Shown here piece after piece: positions 8,155 through 17,109 of a DNA stretch of 42,181 nt. This DNA comes from Rhodocyclaceae bacterium UBA1310 (lineage in GTDB: Bacteria > Pseudomonadota > Gammaproteobacteria > Burkholderiales > Rhodocyclaceae). The stretch is taken from contig DBTS01000128.1 in assembly GCA_002307175.1 (NCBI GenBank), positions 52,150-94,330 on the forward strand. Reading direction: 5' to 3'. Position numbers and translations under genes: made by a program. Each line of letters starts with the position of its first letter. The first letter of the stretch is position 1. The notes under the pieces are model-generated. The model made no database searches. It saw only the letters and a program-made list of their open reading frames with translations, and had not been told where the DNA came from.

Positions 8155-8411
8155 GATTGTTGTGCTCCTTTGTTGTCTCCTGAATTGATCATAGACATTG
8201 GGGGCACAACAGCCAGTGGGCGGAGAGACTCCTTTGCGACTCTTTAGATCTAGGTCAGATCCGCGCATGCCGGAGGCTTTGTGTAAGCGAAAGACCTGAT
8301 GCGCAAGTTCTATGGAATACCCGTATATTCCAAGATCGCAGTTACCGCCCAAGGGCAAAACCCTGGTTCTCCCCCGCTGACGCCTGCTTGCGACAGATCG
8401 TGAACAGCATC

Positions 8412-9014
8412 TCAGCCTGCTACCAGGCTGATCGCCTGCATCCACATGATCAGTGCAATAAAACCATCCAGGCAACGCCACGCCAGTGGTTTGCGAAACA
8501 GCTGACTCAGATGGCGTGCGCCGAAACTCAGTGCAAAAAACCACGCGAAACTTGAGAGGATTGCGCCCGCGCCAAACACCCAGCGTCCGGCATCGCCGTG
8601 CTGATTGGCAAGGGCACCAAGCAGCAATACGGTGTCCAGATAGACATGCGGATTCAGGTAGGTGAGGCATAGGCAGGTCATGATTGCGGTGAGCCGGGGC
8701 ACAGGGCTTTTGCCTTCCACCACGAGGCTTTGCCCGAGCCACACGCGTTTGGCCGCGAGTGTGCCATAGGCCAGCAGGAAGGCCGCTCCTGAGTAGCGAG
8801 CTACTTCGAGCAGGGCAGGGGTGCGCTCAATCAGGGCGCCCAGCCCGGCTACGCCGAGGGTGATCAGCAGCGCGTCGGAGAGTGAGCAGATGAGGGCGAT
8901 GAGCAAAAGGTGCTCGCGGCGGATGCCCTGGCGCAGAACGAAGGTGTTCTGTGCGCCGATGGCGACAATAAGGGTCTGCCCGGAGAAGAAACCGGTAAGT
9001 AGTTGGGCCAGCAT
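8412..9014 (-). CDS. argO: LysE/ArgO-family amino-acid exporter
   Basis: This 200-residue inner-membrane protein has about six hydrophobic segments and the LysE-family start (G-F-F-S-G-Q-T-L-I-V-A-I-G-A-Q-N). The conserved internal stretch L-T-Y-L-N-P-H-V-Y-L-D-T-V is at about residues 116-128. The family exports arginine, lysine or toxic analogues such as canavanine. It is divergent from an ArgP-type LysR regulator, the classical argO-argP pairing, which supports arginine or lysine export. The stop codon lies in a small CAGCCTG/CAGGCTG hairpin (8413-8430). Confidence 0.93.
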   Translation of the reverse strand: MLAQLLTGFFSGQTLIVAIGAQNTFVLRQGIRREHLLLIALICSLSDALLITLGVAGLGALIERTPALLEVARYSGAAFLLAYGTLAAKRVWLGQSLVVEGKSPVPRLTAIMTCLCLTYLNPHVYLDTVLLLGALANQHGDAGRWVFGAGAILSSFAWFFALSFGARHLSQLFRKPLAWRCLDGFIALIMWMQAISLVAG

Positions 9015-9109
9015 GGCTGTATCTCGATTGAGTGTCTGAGAACAGGCTAGCTTGCCAAAAATAAAAAGAAAAACTAAATAATTTAAACATGGTTTAGAAT
9101 TTCTAATCT
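9015..9109. promoter_or_regulatory. argO/argP divergent promoter region with palindrome at 9094-9106
   Basis: This 95-bp AT-rich divergent region should contain both promoters and the ArgP operator. The odd palindrome TTAGAA-T-TTCTAA at 9094-9106 ends three bases before the argP start codon and fits a LysR T-N11-A style site, possibly for autoregulation. In E. coli, ArgP binds such a region and activates argO with arginine while lysine blocks it. Applying that here is inference. Confidence 0.5.
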
Positions 9110-10021
9110 ATGAATATCGATAACGCCCAACTTGCAGCTTTTTCTGCCGTGCTGCGTGAAGGCACTTTCGAAGGTGCGGCACGGCGCCTGCACGTCACTC
9201 CGTCGGCGATCAGTCAGCGCATCAAGCTGCTTGAAGACCGTCTGGGGCAGGTGCTGATCCAGCGTGGCGCACCTTGTGTGGCCACGCAGACCGGCAAAAC
9301 CCTGCTGCGCTTCACCGAACAGCTCGATCTGCTGGAAAGTGAACTGCTGCGCGATCTCGGCATGTTTGGTGACGGTGCCACAACCAGCTTTCGGGTACCT
9401 GTACCTGTAGCGGTGAATGCGGATTCGCTCGACGGCTGGTTTCTCGAAGCCATGGAAAGCATCTGCCGGGAATCTGCCACCACCTTCGATATCCGGGTGG
9501 AGGATCAGGAATATTCGGCAACATTGCTGCGAGAAGGCACCGTGATGGCCGCCGTCAGTGCCAGCCCGACACCGATTCAGGGATGTCGCGCGGAGTATCT
9601 CGGGGATATGCGCTATATGGCTTTGTCATCACCCGGGTTTGTAAAAAAACACTTTCCGGCTGGCGTGGATGCCGAAAATCTGGCGCAGGCGACAATGCTC
9701 GTCTTCAACCGCAAGGACAGCCTCCAGCAGGCCTTCATTGATACGTTCACCAGCGAGCCGTTGAGTCCGCCTACGCACTATCTGCCTTCCACCCAGGGGT
9801 TTATCGAATTTACCCGGCGTGGTCTGGGATGGGGGGTGATCCCGGAGGATATGGCGCGTGCCGAGATCCAGCGGGGCGAACTGGTCGAGATTGCACCTGG
9901 CCGCTATCTCGATATTCCCCTCTACTGGCATTACTGGCGCTTCACTTCGCCGACTCTGGAGCTGGTCAGCGCTGCAGTGCGAAAGGCTGCGGGGCGCAGC
10001 CTCTTGAACCACAGCGTTTGA
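9110..10021 (+). CDS. argP: ArgP (IciA)-family LysR regulator
   Basis: This 303-residue protein has the ArgP-type N-terminal helix-turn-helix: N-A-Q-L-A-A-F-S-A-V-L-R-E-G-T-F-E-G-A at residues 4-22 and T-P-S-A-I-S-Q-R-I-K-L-L-E near 30-42. The effector domain covers about 90-300. Length matches E. coli ArgP (297). It regulates arginine/lysine export in response to basic amino acids, here the divergent argO. The start is supported by homology and the palindrome just upstream. Confidence 0.93.
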   Translation: MNIDNAQLAAFSAVLREGTFEGAARRLHVTPSAISQRIKLLEDRLGQVLIQRGAPCVATQTGKTLLRFTEQLDLLESELLRDLGMFGDGATTSFRVPVPVAVNADSLDGWFLEAMESICRESATTFDIRVEDQEYSATLLREGTVMAAVSASPTPIQGCRAEYLGDMRYMALSSPGFVKKHFPAGVDAENLAQATMLVFNRKDSLQQAFIDTFTSEPLSPPTHYLPSTQGFIEFTRRGLGWGVIPEDMARAEIQRGELVEIAPGRYLDIPLYWHYWRFTSPTLELVSAAVRKAAGRSLLNHSV

Positions 10022-10093
10022 GCCGTCCGGTTGTCATCTGCGTGCATCTTCAGTCAGGCAGGATAGGGAGCATCTGCTTCATCTTGAAAAGCA

Positions 10094-10462
10094 ATGTCTC
10101 TTTCTCTCGAATCGAAAACGCTTAATGTGCTTAGCCCTGACGGTGCCCGTACAGTGCTTGAGGTCTTGATCCCGAAAAGTTTTTTGGCGCGCGCCAGAGG
10201 TCTGCTGGGGCGCGAGCGCCTGGGGCTCTCCAGGGGAATGCTGTTTGAGCGCTGTGCCTCCGTGCATTGCTTCGGGATGACTCGCCCCATCGACGTAGTC
10301 TTTGCCTCACGGGCGGGGGATATCCTGAAGTGCGTCCCTTTGTTGCAGCCTTACAGGCTCGCCTTGTGCCTTGGTGCTTACTATGTTTTAGAGTTGGATG
10401 CTGGTGGTATTGCAGAACTTGGCATTGGGCTCTCCGGGCGATTTGAACTGGCAGAGAAGTAA
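10094..10462 (+). CDS. DUF192-family protein
   Basis: This 122-residue protein shows the DUF192 signature in order: R-A-R-G-L-L-G-R, then G-M-L-F, then C-F-G-M-T-R-P-I-D-V-V-F, then L-Q-P-Y-R and V-L-E-L-D-A-G-G. The biochemical role of the family is unknown. No convincing signal peptide is visible, although many family members are secreted. The gene converges with the Tad pilus operon, 24 bp from its last gene. DUF192 genes are often seen near Tad loci, so an envelope-linked role is plausible. No strong ribosome site is visible at 10094. Confidence 0.85.
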   Translation: MSLSLESKTLNVLSPDGARTVLEVLIPKSFLARARGLLGRERLGLSRGMLFERCASVHCFGMTRPIDVVFASRAGDILKCVPLLQPYRLALCLGAYYVLELDAGGIAELGIGLSGRFELAEK

Positions 10463-10486
10463 TCCACACAGCTTGCCGCTGTAAGG

Positions 10487-12505
10487 CTATCCGGCATTTC
10501 TTACCACCGGGCAGGTATAGACATACTGGGCCTGGAATACATTGATCGCGGCTGGCTGAAACTGTGGATAGCGGGTGCTGGCGACAACTTTGTCGAGTTT
10601 TGGGTCGTGACACAGGCGCACGATACCCATCTGGTTCAGCGGTTTTTTGACATCGTGCTGATCGGCATGGGCAAAGCCTGCATCCATATGGAACAGGTGA
10701 TCCTGCTCGCGTGCTGCAGCCAGGCGTGGCGGCAGATCATTGACGAGTCGGCGCCGTCGCTCATCTTCCAGTGCAAGTTGTCTGCTGAAAGCCCGGCTGG
10801 AGGACTGGAAGCCGGAGAGATACGTCGCGGTATTGGCGTAAAACCAGGAAGATTGGGCGCCGGAGAATCCATCCTCATCTTCCCAGTAGACCAGCGTGCC
10901 TTGGGGTATGAGCTGCGCCGCCTGATTTATGCAGCCTGGTGTATTTGCGCATGCCATCTCGCGCAATTCCAGAGGCCGGCGTCCGTCACCAAAGAGAAAA
11001 CCGAGTTCCATGCAAAGTACGCCCGTGCCAAGGAGCAGAAGCCTGAATCTACGCGGGCCGAGAAATCTGCAGCACAGCAGGCCAATTGCCAGTGCTGGCG
11101 GCAGGATGTTGAAGAAAACGAGCCCCTTGATTACGCTGGTATCGAAGAGATACACATGGATGCGGCCCAGCCAGTGCCAGGTCAGAAAGATCAGCAATAG
11201 CGTGACTATCCCCATGCCCGCCAAACGTACGTGCCAGAAGTAGTGGAGCCTTGCTACGGCAGTCCACAACTGGTTTTTGCGAATGAGAAAAAGAATGCCG
11301 CCAAACACCGCCAGCAGGCCGTAGCCTGGCCATGCAGCGCCGGCCTGGTGGCCTGACAGGAAGGAGAGGATCAGTGCTGCTGCGAGCAGACCAGGCAGGA
11401 GAAAGCGCCTGTGCATGGGAAGGCTGCTTGCCAGCGCGGCCCATTGCAAAGATTGAATGACCCACAGGATGCGCCATGGTTGCAACTGGGTAGCCAGGAC
11501 GTTGTGTGCAAGGGAACCCAGGATATAGGCCAGTGCAAATGCCGTTATCGTGAGAATCAGCAGGTTTTGCCAAAAACCCCGTCTGCAGGCGGGCGTGAGG
11601 AATGCGGCCAGCGTGATGGCGATAACGGAAAACAGTGTCTGCTGGATGTTTTGGGTACTCCACGTATCAAGAAACAGATACGGCAACTGACCATCGTGCA
11701 AAAGCCATAGCCATGCAGCATCAAAGCGCGCCACGAGACCTTGCGGACCAATACCAGACAGAATCAGCGTGGTGATCAGGCTGGTCCCCACCGCAAGCAC
11801 ACATAGACCATGGCGCCTGGGCACTGCGTGCAGCAGGGCTGGCAGCAGTGCCCAGATACCGATCAGCGGGTGCATCAGGATGCTGCCACAAGCCGTGACT
11901 GGGGCCGCGATGTGGCGTCGTTCTGCCGCAAGTGAAAGCGCCCAGAGTGCGATTGCCTCGGCAAGGAGTCTGGCGGTGAGAAAACCCTCCGCATACGAAA
12001 ATACGCTGAACCCGCCATAGTGATGGCGGGTCACCGCCAGAAACAGCACACAGATATAGGCCGAAACTTCCGGCAACAGAAGGCGGAACAGACGGATGAT
12101 CCCGCCCAGCCACAAAATCTGGCACAGGCAGAAAAGCATCAGGCTGGCAGTCCAAAGCCCGATGTGCCGGATCAAAAAGGCGTAGGGCAGGGAAAAGAGG
12201 GTGAAATCATCCTGCGAGCCGTACGCAAAGAAAAGTTCTTTGGCAAAATTCTGTGGATTCAGGCGATGCAGCGCCTGCAGCGCATACAGATTACCATCGT
12301 GCCAGATACCGCTGTAAGGCGTGGTCAGCAGCCACACCGAGGCAAGCAGGAGCAGCCAGAGGAACCTGTCCGAGCGACTGCGGATCTGCCAGTGGGCTGG
12401 CTGCTGAAGGAGTTTCCATCCAGACCGGGGCCAGATCCGCAGCATATTGCCCCACGCCTGCTGCAGAACTGCAGGCACGCGGGTCACCGAATCATTTTGC
12501 GGCAT
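10487..12505 (-). CDS. Large polytopic membrane protein at the end of the Tad operon, unknown function
   Basis: The 672-residue product has roughly 12-14 hydrophobic segments over residues 48-520, then a soluble C-terminal domain of about 150 residues. Charged and tryptophan-rich short loops near the start (S-G-I-W-H-D-G-N-L-Y) give it the look of GT-C-fold transferases or other polytopic envelope enzymes, but I see no diagnostic motif. The C-terminal domain contains scattered cysteines, including M-A-C-A-N-T-P-G-C and a final C-P-V-V. It starts seven bases after the TadE-like stop, so it is probably the last gene of the pilus operon. A role in pilus modification or assembly is inference only. 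Confidence 0.7.
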   Translation of the reverse strand: MPQNDSVTRVPAVLQQAWGNMLRIWPRSGWKLLQQPAHWQIRSRSDRFLWLLLLASVWLLTTPYSGIWHDGNLYALQALHRLNPQNFAKELFFAYGSQDDFTLFSLPYAFLIRHIGLWTASLMLFCLCQILWLGGIIRLFRLLLPEVSAYICVLFLAVTRHHYGGFSVFSYAEGFLTARLLAEAIALWALSLAAERRHIAAPVTACGSILMHPLIGIWALLPALLHAVPRRHGLCVLAVGTSLITTLILSGIGPQGLVARFDAAWLWLLHDGQLPYLFLDTWSTQNIQQTLFSVIAITLAAFLTPACRRGFWQNLLILTITAFALAYILGSLAHNVLATQLQPWRILWVIQSLQWAALASSLPMHRRFLLPGLLAAALILSFLSGHQAGAAWPGYGLLAVFGGILFLIRKNQLWTAVARLHYFWHVRLAGMGIVTLLLIFLTWHWLGRIHVYLFDTSVIKGLVFFNILPPALAIGLLCCRFLGPRRFRLLLLGTGVLCMELGFLFGDGRRPLELREMACANTPGCINQAAQLIPQGTLVYWEDEDGFSGAQSSWFYANTATYLSGFQSSSRAFSRQLALEDERRRRLVNDLPPRLAAAREQDHLFHMDAGFAHADQHDVKKPLNQMGIVRLCHDPKLDKVVASTRYPQFQPAAINVFQAQYVYTCPVVRNAG

Positions 12506-12511
12506 GCGCGG

Positions 12512-13516
12512 TTATTGAAAAATATCGCCTGCGCTGGGCAGTGATGTCACCACTGTGGCCGCACCAAAATAGTATTCCATGTTGAGACATAGTGGCAGGC
12601 GGGCTGTGACGGCGGCACTTGTATCCGAAAATTTGGCTATGCCACGAAGCTGGTTGATCAGGCCAAACTGTAATGCCCAGATTGGATTCCCATCGGCGGT
12701 GTAGTTCCAGCTGGAATTGCTTTCGGGCAGAAACCCCAGTGGGTAGAAAGGATGCCATTGCACCGGCGATTGCATCCGTACCGTGGCAACCGACTGCAGG
12801 GGGATTCTGGACTTGGAATAGGCTGTTCTGTCAAAGGCATCGGTATCCGTATCCATGCCTGCCAGCAGGGCAACAATGGCCGGGCCGATAACCGGCAGCC
12901 TGGGTTCGTAGGCATAGCGAACCTTGATTTTCAGAACGTTGGCTTCCTGAATTGAGTATCCCGAAAACAGGCCTTCAAGATTGCTGCGCTGTGGCGATGT
13001 GGCGTAGTCCACAGCCAGGGGTTTTCTGTAACGCAGGGTGTCGTTGGGGATCTTGATAACGTTTTTGTCGCGGCCCTGTAGTTCCACGATGCCCCAGTCA
13101 AGAAAAGCGGCCTGGGTGGGCTGCAGGTATTCGATGCAGGAATTTCCCGCCACATCAATGGCGGCCTTGCCGTAACCCACAACCAGGCTCCCTGCATCGG
13201 TGCCCGAGGGGTAAAGGGGAAATAGCCCCCGTACAAGCCCTTGCAAGACCGATCCTGTGGATACGTCTACGCCGGAGGGGACAATTCCCGTAAAGGTGAC
13301 CGGAATAGGCCGGGCGTTTGCCAGAGAGCCTTCGCGCGCAGCCTCGAACGTGGCGTAGCCAAGCGTGATGCGGGCCCGATAGATGAGCCCCATCTGGATG
13401 CAGGCCAGCACCAGAAAGATGAAAACCGGAAAAACCACCAGCAGTTCGGTGAGGTAGGCGCCGCGCTGACGATAAAGGCCCTGTGTTGCCGGATGGGCGG
13501 AGCGATACGCCGTCAC
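12512..13516 (-). CDS. TadE-like pseudopilin/assembly protein
   Basis: The 334-residue product starts at a GTG that overlaps the TadC stop (GTGA). It has a short basic N-terminus, then R-G-A-Y-L-T-E-L-L-V-V-F-P-V-F-I-F-L-V-L, the TadE-like G-x-x-x-x-E motif leading into one membrane helix at about residues 19-42. A long periplasmic domain with few cysteines follows. TadE-like proteins are minor pseudopilins needed for Flp pilus assembly. The TadE core is normally about 150-200 residues, so this one carries a long C-terminal extension. Confidence 0.8.
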   Translation of the reverse strand: MTAYRSAHPATQGLYRQRGAYLTELLVVFPVFIFLVLACIQMGLIYRARITLGYATFEAAREGSLANARPIPVTFTGIVPSGVDVSTGSVLQGLVRGLFPLYPSGTDAGSLVVGYGKAAIDVAGNSCIEYLQPTQAAFLDWGIVELQGRDKNVIKIPNDTLRYRKPLAVDYATSPQRSNLEGLFSGYSIQEANVLKIKVRYAYEPRLPVIGPAIVALLAGMDTDTDAFDRTAYSKSRIPLQSVATVRMQSPVQWHPFYPLGFLPESNSSWNYTADGNPIWALQFGLINQLRGIAKFSDTSAAVTARLPLCLNMEYYFGAATVVTSLPSAGDIFQ

Positions 13517-14421
13517 AGAACCTCCCTTGCCTTCATGATCAGCGGGAACGCAATAATCATGAAGGTAACCGGAAAGATGAACATGACGAGTGGAAAGATC
13601 ATTTTGACCGGGGCTTCCATGGCGGCTTTCTCTGCTACCTGGAAGCGTTCCATGCGACGCAGGTCGGCAATGGAGCGCAGTGTGGTGGCTAGGCTGGCGC
13701 CCATCAGTTCGGACTGGATGATGTTGGAAACCAGATTGGTGATGACAGCGTTATCCATGCGCTCAGCCATGTTGCGCAGGGCTTCCGTGCGCACCACGCC
13801 AGCCCGTATCTCCCGCAGCACGCGTTCGAATTCTGTCCGGAGTGGGCCCGGCTGCCCCTTGTTGACCGCCTGTTGCAGTGCGCCATTGAGGTTGAGCCCG
13901 GCCTCGCAGCACATGGTGATCATGTCCAGATAGCCGGGCAGGGAGCGCATGACCTGTCGGGTGTACTTTTTCTTTGCTCCGGACAGCCATGAGTCAGGAT
14001 AGATGAAGCCGATTCCGGCAAAGGCGATCCCAACCAGGATGTTGAAGGCAAAGGGCATGTTGATCACACTGTTGACCTTGCAGGCGCAACACATCAGCCC
14101 CACCAGAATGCCGATGGTTACCGCTGCGAAACGCAGCCCGATGAACTCCTCCGGCTTGATTGTGTAATGCAGCCCCGCTGCATCAATGCGTGCCTGCAGG
14201 AGACTGTGCTTCTTTTCTGCCGAACGCTGCGGCATGATCCGCATGTAATAAGCAACAAACGGCCAGATGATCTTTACGAGTGGGGGCAGAGGATCCATAT
14301 GCCCACGCTCGCTCATTCTGGCGAGCGTCAGGTTCTGTACGTACTGCCAGATATACCAGGCAATCATTGCCACCGTGAGTGATACACAGGCGGTGGCAAA
14401 GGCCAGCGTCAGTTCATTCAT
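13513..14421 (-). CDS. tadC: Tad pilus inner-membrane platform protein TadC
   Basis: This 302-residue protein has the T2SSF/GspF-like domain (R-S-L-P-G-Y-L-D-M-I-T-M-C-C-E-A-G-L near residue 150) flanked by membrane helices at the N-terminus, around 90-125, and at the C-terminus (I-F-P-L-V-M-F-I-F-P-V-T-F). TadB and TadC form the inner-membrane platform on which the TadA ATPase acts. It sits between tadB and the TadE-like gene in the usual order. Confidence 0.92.
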   Translation of the reverse strand: MNELTLAFATACVSLTVAMIAWYIWQYVQNLTLARMSERGHMDPLPPLVKIIWPFVAYYMRIMPQRSAEKKHSLLQARIDAAGLHYTIKPEEFIGLRFAAVTIGILVGLMCCACKVNSVINMPFAFNILVGIAFAGIGFIYPDSWLSGAKKKYTRQVMRSLPGYLDMITMCCEAGLNLNGALQQAVNKGQPGPLRTEFERVLREIRAGVVRTEALRNMAERMDNAVITNLVSNIIQSELMGASLATTLRSIADLRRMERFQVAEKAAMEAPVKMIFPLVMFIFPVTFMIIAFPLIMKAREVL

Positions 14422-14463
14422 TGGAGTCCCTCTGTAGTCTGGGGTGAGATGCAGGCGCCTGCG

Positions 14464-15336
14464 TCATATGTCGATTTTCAGGATTTTCTGGATAACCCGG
14501 TAGCCGATAAACTCCAGGATCACGATGGTGGCCAGGAATATATGCCCTATGGTTGTCGTGAATATCTTGATCATCGAGTCATGCTCCAGAAACAGCAGCG
14601 CAGCACCAATCGGCAGCGGCATCAGGGCCATGACGATCCCCTGGATGCGACCCTGGGCGGTGAGCGCATCGATTTTCCCCTCCAGCGTGAGTTTGTTCTT
14701 GATGGTCTGGGAGAGTGAAATCAGAATTTCCGACAGATTTCCGCCAACTTCGCGGGAAACGCGCAGTGCGACAACGACAAGACGGAAGTCGGCTATGTCT
14801 ATGCGCTCATCCATGCGTTGCAGGGCTTCATCGAAATCGACGCCGAGTTTCTGGTCGCGCACTAGCAGCGCAAATTCATCCGCGAGTGGCCCTTTCTGTT
14901 CCGCAGCGATGGTCTGTATCGTGGTCGACAGTGAGGCGCCCGATTTCAGCGAACTTGCCAGCATCAATAGACAGCTGGGCAGGGCGTTTTCGATTTTCTT
15001 CTTTCTGCCCCGTTCTTTGCGACGCTTCAGGAAACCGGGGATCCACAGGCAGATGCTGGCGCATAGCAGGAAGACCAGGATGCTGTCAGACAGCCACAGT
15101 GCCAGGATGCAGCAGAAGATGGAGCAGAGGATCTGCAGCAGGTTGTAGACGTAGGCCTGGCCCACTGAGATGGAGCTCTGTTTGGCCCGTCTGGCCGCAT
15201 GTTTCTGCAATTGCCCCTGTAAATAGGCGAGAAGCGCCCGTGCAAGGCGCTGTGCCATTGCCCGTTGCAGGTACACAAGGCATGCAATGAGCCCGGAAGA
15301 CAGCACCACGAATCCGATCACCAGCAGTGCAAGCAT
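14464..15336 (-). CDS. tadB: Tad pilus inner-membrane platform protein TadB
   Basis: The 290-residue product has an N-terminal helix, central helices at about 70-105, a T2SSF domain (A-L-P-S-C-L-L-M-L-A-S-S-L-K-S-G-A-S-L near 140-160) and C-terminal helices. It pairs with TadC as the platform of the Flp pilus machine. It begins six bases after the tadA stop, which indicates translational coupling. Confidence 0.92.
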   Translation of the reverse strand: MLALLVIGFVVLSSGLIACLVYLQRAMAQRLARALLAYLQGQLQKHAARRAKQSSISVGQAYVYNLLQILCSIFCCILALWLSDSILVFLLCASICLWIPGFLKRRKERGRKKKIENALPSCLLMLASSLKSGASLSTTIQTIAAEQKGPLADEFALLVRDQKLGVDFDEALQRMDERIDIADFRLVVVALRVSREVGGNLSEILISLSQTIKNKLTLEGKIDALTAQGRIQGIVMALMPLPIGAALLFLEHDSMIKIFTTTIGHIFLATIVILEFIGYRVIQKILKIDI

Positions 15337-15342
15337 TGTCGT

Positions 15343-17109
15343 TCAGGCCTTGTTGAAAATGTTGATGTCGACGGGAAGACCATTGGTTTTCATTTCCGTG
15401 TAGAAATCCGGAATGGCGTCGGTGGCTTCGTGGTGGCCGATTGTCTTGCCAGTTTCCGAACGGGCGGTCTGGCGGAAGGCAAAAATCTCCTGCAACTGGA
15501 TCGTGTCGCCCTCCATGCCAACGATTTCCGTGATCGAAGAGATTTTTCGGGCGCCACACGAGAAGCGGGTGAGCTGGATGATGAGATGCACGGCAGAGGC
15601 TATCTGCTGGCGGATTGTCATGGTAGGCAGGTTGGTACCGGCCATGGTGACCAGGACTTCGAGACGCGAGAGCGCGTCGCGTGGGGTGTTGGCGTGCAGG
15701 GTGGTGAGCGAACCATCATGGCCGGTATTCATGGCCTGGAGCATGTCCAGCGCCTCGCCGCCACGGCATTCGCCGATCACGATGCGGTCCGGGCGCATGC
15801 GCAGAGAATTGCGCACCAGATCGCGAATGGTAATCTGTCCCTTGCCTTCGGAATTCTGCGGTCGCGATTCGAGCGAAACCAGATTCGGCTGGTTGAGCAC
15901 GAGTTCCGCAGCATCTTCGATGGTGACGATGCGTTCATCGTCGGGAATGAAGCTCGAAAGCATGTTTAGAAACGTCGTCTTCCCGGTTCCCGTGCCCCCT
16001 GATACAACGATATTGCGGTGATACAGCACGGCCTGCCGGAGAACTTCAACCATTTCCGGAGTCAGCGACCCCAGGGACACGAATTGCTCGGCCCCCAGCT
16101 TCTTTCTGGAGAACTTGCGGATGGTCACCGACGGGCCCTTGAGTGCCAGGGGCGGGATGATGGCGTTGACGCGAGAACCATCCTTGAGGCGCGCGTCCAC
16201 GAGTGGCGAACTCTCATCAATGCGCCGCCCGAGCGGCGTGACGATGCGTTCAATCACCCCCAGAACAGTCTTGTCGCTGGTAAAACCCATTGCCGAGCGG
16301 GACAGTTTGCCTTTCTGTTCAACCCATATGTCATTATAGCCGTTGACCATGATTTCGCTGACGGTGTCGTCACGCAGCAAAGCTTCCAGCGGCCCCAGGC
16401 CTATCGCCTCATCCAGCACCATCTGGGCCAGCTCGGGCAGGTTAGTCACTTCCTGGGCGATCTGTGGTGTGCGAGCGATGATGTCGTTGATGAGCGTGCG
16501 CACATTGGCGCGCAGCTCGTTGTCTTTCATACGGTTCACGTCGATGCGCCGACTCTCCATCTCATCGAGAAGTGTGGCATGAAGCTCGGTTCGCCAGCGA
16601 AAGACCAGATCATCTTCCGCCGCCGAGCGTTCGCTCCGCTTTGCCTGGGGCGCTTCCTGTTCTTTGGCCGCCTCCTGCTCCTGAGGCTCGCTCTTCTGGA
16701 TGACTGCCACTGGCGCGTCGAGGGCTTGGACTGAAACGGAGGAGGGCTGATGATGGGGCTGTGGCGGTTCCAGGGTGTTCTCCAGGAGTGCCGTCTCCGT
16801 GGCACCACCCGCGAGACTGAACTTGTACGCGCCAATGATCACTTCGTGATTGGGTTCAAGCGGGCCGAACCTGACAATACGTTCATTGTCGATATACGTC
16901 CCGAAGAAACCGCCCATGTCTTCGACGAACACGTCACCTTCATCCACGATGAATACTGCGTGTTTCTTCGCAACGCTCCAGCCACCCAGGCAGATATCAC
17001 AGTCTTCAGCCTTCCCTACGCTCAGGCGGTTTTTGCCAAGCGCCACATCCTGGGCAAACCCCTTGGGACCACTGATCCTGAGTGTTTGAGCCAACAGGGC
17101 TGAACTCAT
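15343..17109 (-). CDS. tadA: FHA-domain fused TadA/CpaF secretion ATPase
   Basis: This 588-residue cytoplasmic ATPase powers Flp pilus assembly. Residues 1-100 form a forkhead-associated (FHA) domain: V-G-K-A-E-D-C-D-I-C-L, S-V-A-K-K-H-A, and G-T-Y-I-D-N. The phosphothreonine-contacting G-R is G-K here, and N-G-T is F-G-T. A Pro/Glu/Gln-rich linker follows at about 105-165. The CpaF ATPase core has Walker A G-G-T-G-T-G-K-T-T near residue 368, an Asp/Glu box (T-I-E-D-A-A-E-L), and G-E-C-R-G-G-E-A in the Walker B/arginine region. Stand-alone TadA is about 420-450 residues, so the excess is the FHA and linker. It overlaps the secretin gene by four bases. Confidence 0.94.
   Translation of the reverse strand: MSSALLAQTLRISGPKGFAQDVALGKNRLSVGKAEDCDICLGGWSVAKKHAVFIVDEGDVFVEDMGGFFGTYIDNERIVRFGPLEPNHEVIIGAYKFSLAGGATETALLENTLEPPQPHHQPSSVSVQALDAPVAVIQKSEPQEQEAAKEQEAPQAKRSERSAAEDDLVFRWRTELHATLLDEMESRRIDVNRMKDNELRANVRTLINDIIARTPQIAQEVTNLPELAQMVLDEAIGLGPLEALLRDDTVSEIMVNGYNDIWVEQKGKLSRSAMGFTSDKTVLGVIERIVTPLGRRIDESSPLVDARLKDGSRVNAIIPPLALKGPSVTIRKFSRKKLGAEQFVSLGSLTPEMVEVLRQAVLYHRNIVVSGGTGTGKTTFLNMLSSFIPDDERIVTIEDAAELVLNQPNLVSLESRPQNSEGKGQITIRDLVRNSLRMRPDRIVIGECRGGEALDMLQAMNTGHDGSLTTLHANTPRDALSRLEVLVTMAGTNLPTMTIRQQIASAVHLIIQLTRFSCGARKISSITEIVGMEGDTIQLQEIFAFRQTARSETGKTIGHHEATDAIPDFYTEMKTNGLPVDINIFNKA

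Noticed and set aside
8313..8332. Inverted repeat TGGAATA/TATTCCA between argO and the small membrane protein
   Set aside because: Short arms and no T run; no evidence of function beyond the repeat.
8155..8742. Upstream extension of the 99-residue membrane protein
   Set aside because: It would overlap argO on the same strand in another frame; the internal ATG at 8154 has a good ribosome site.
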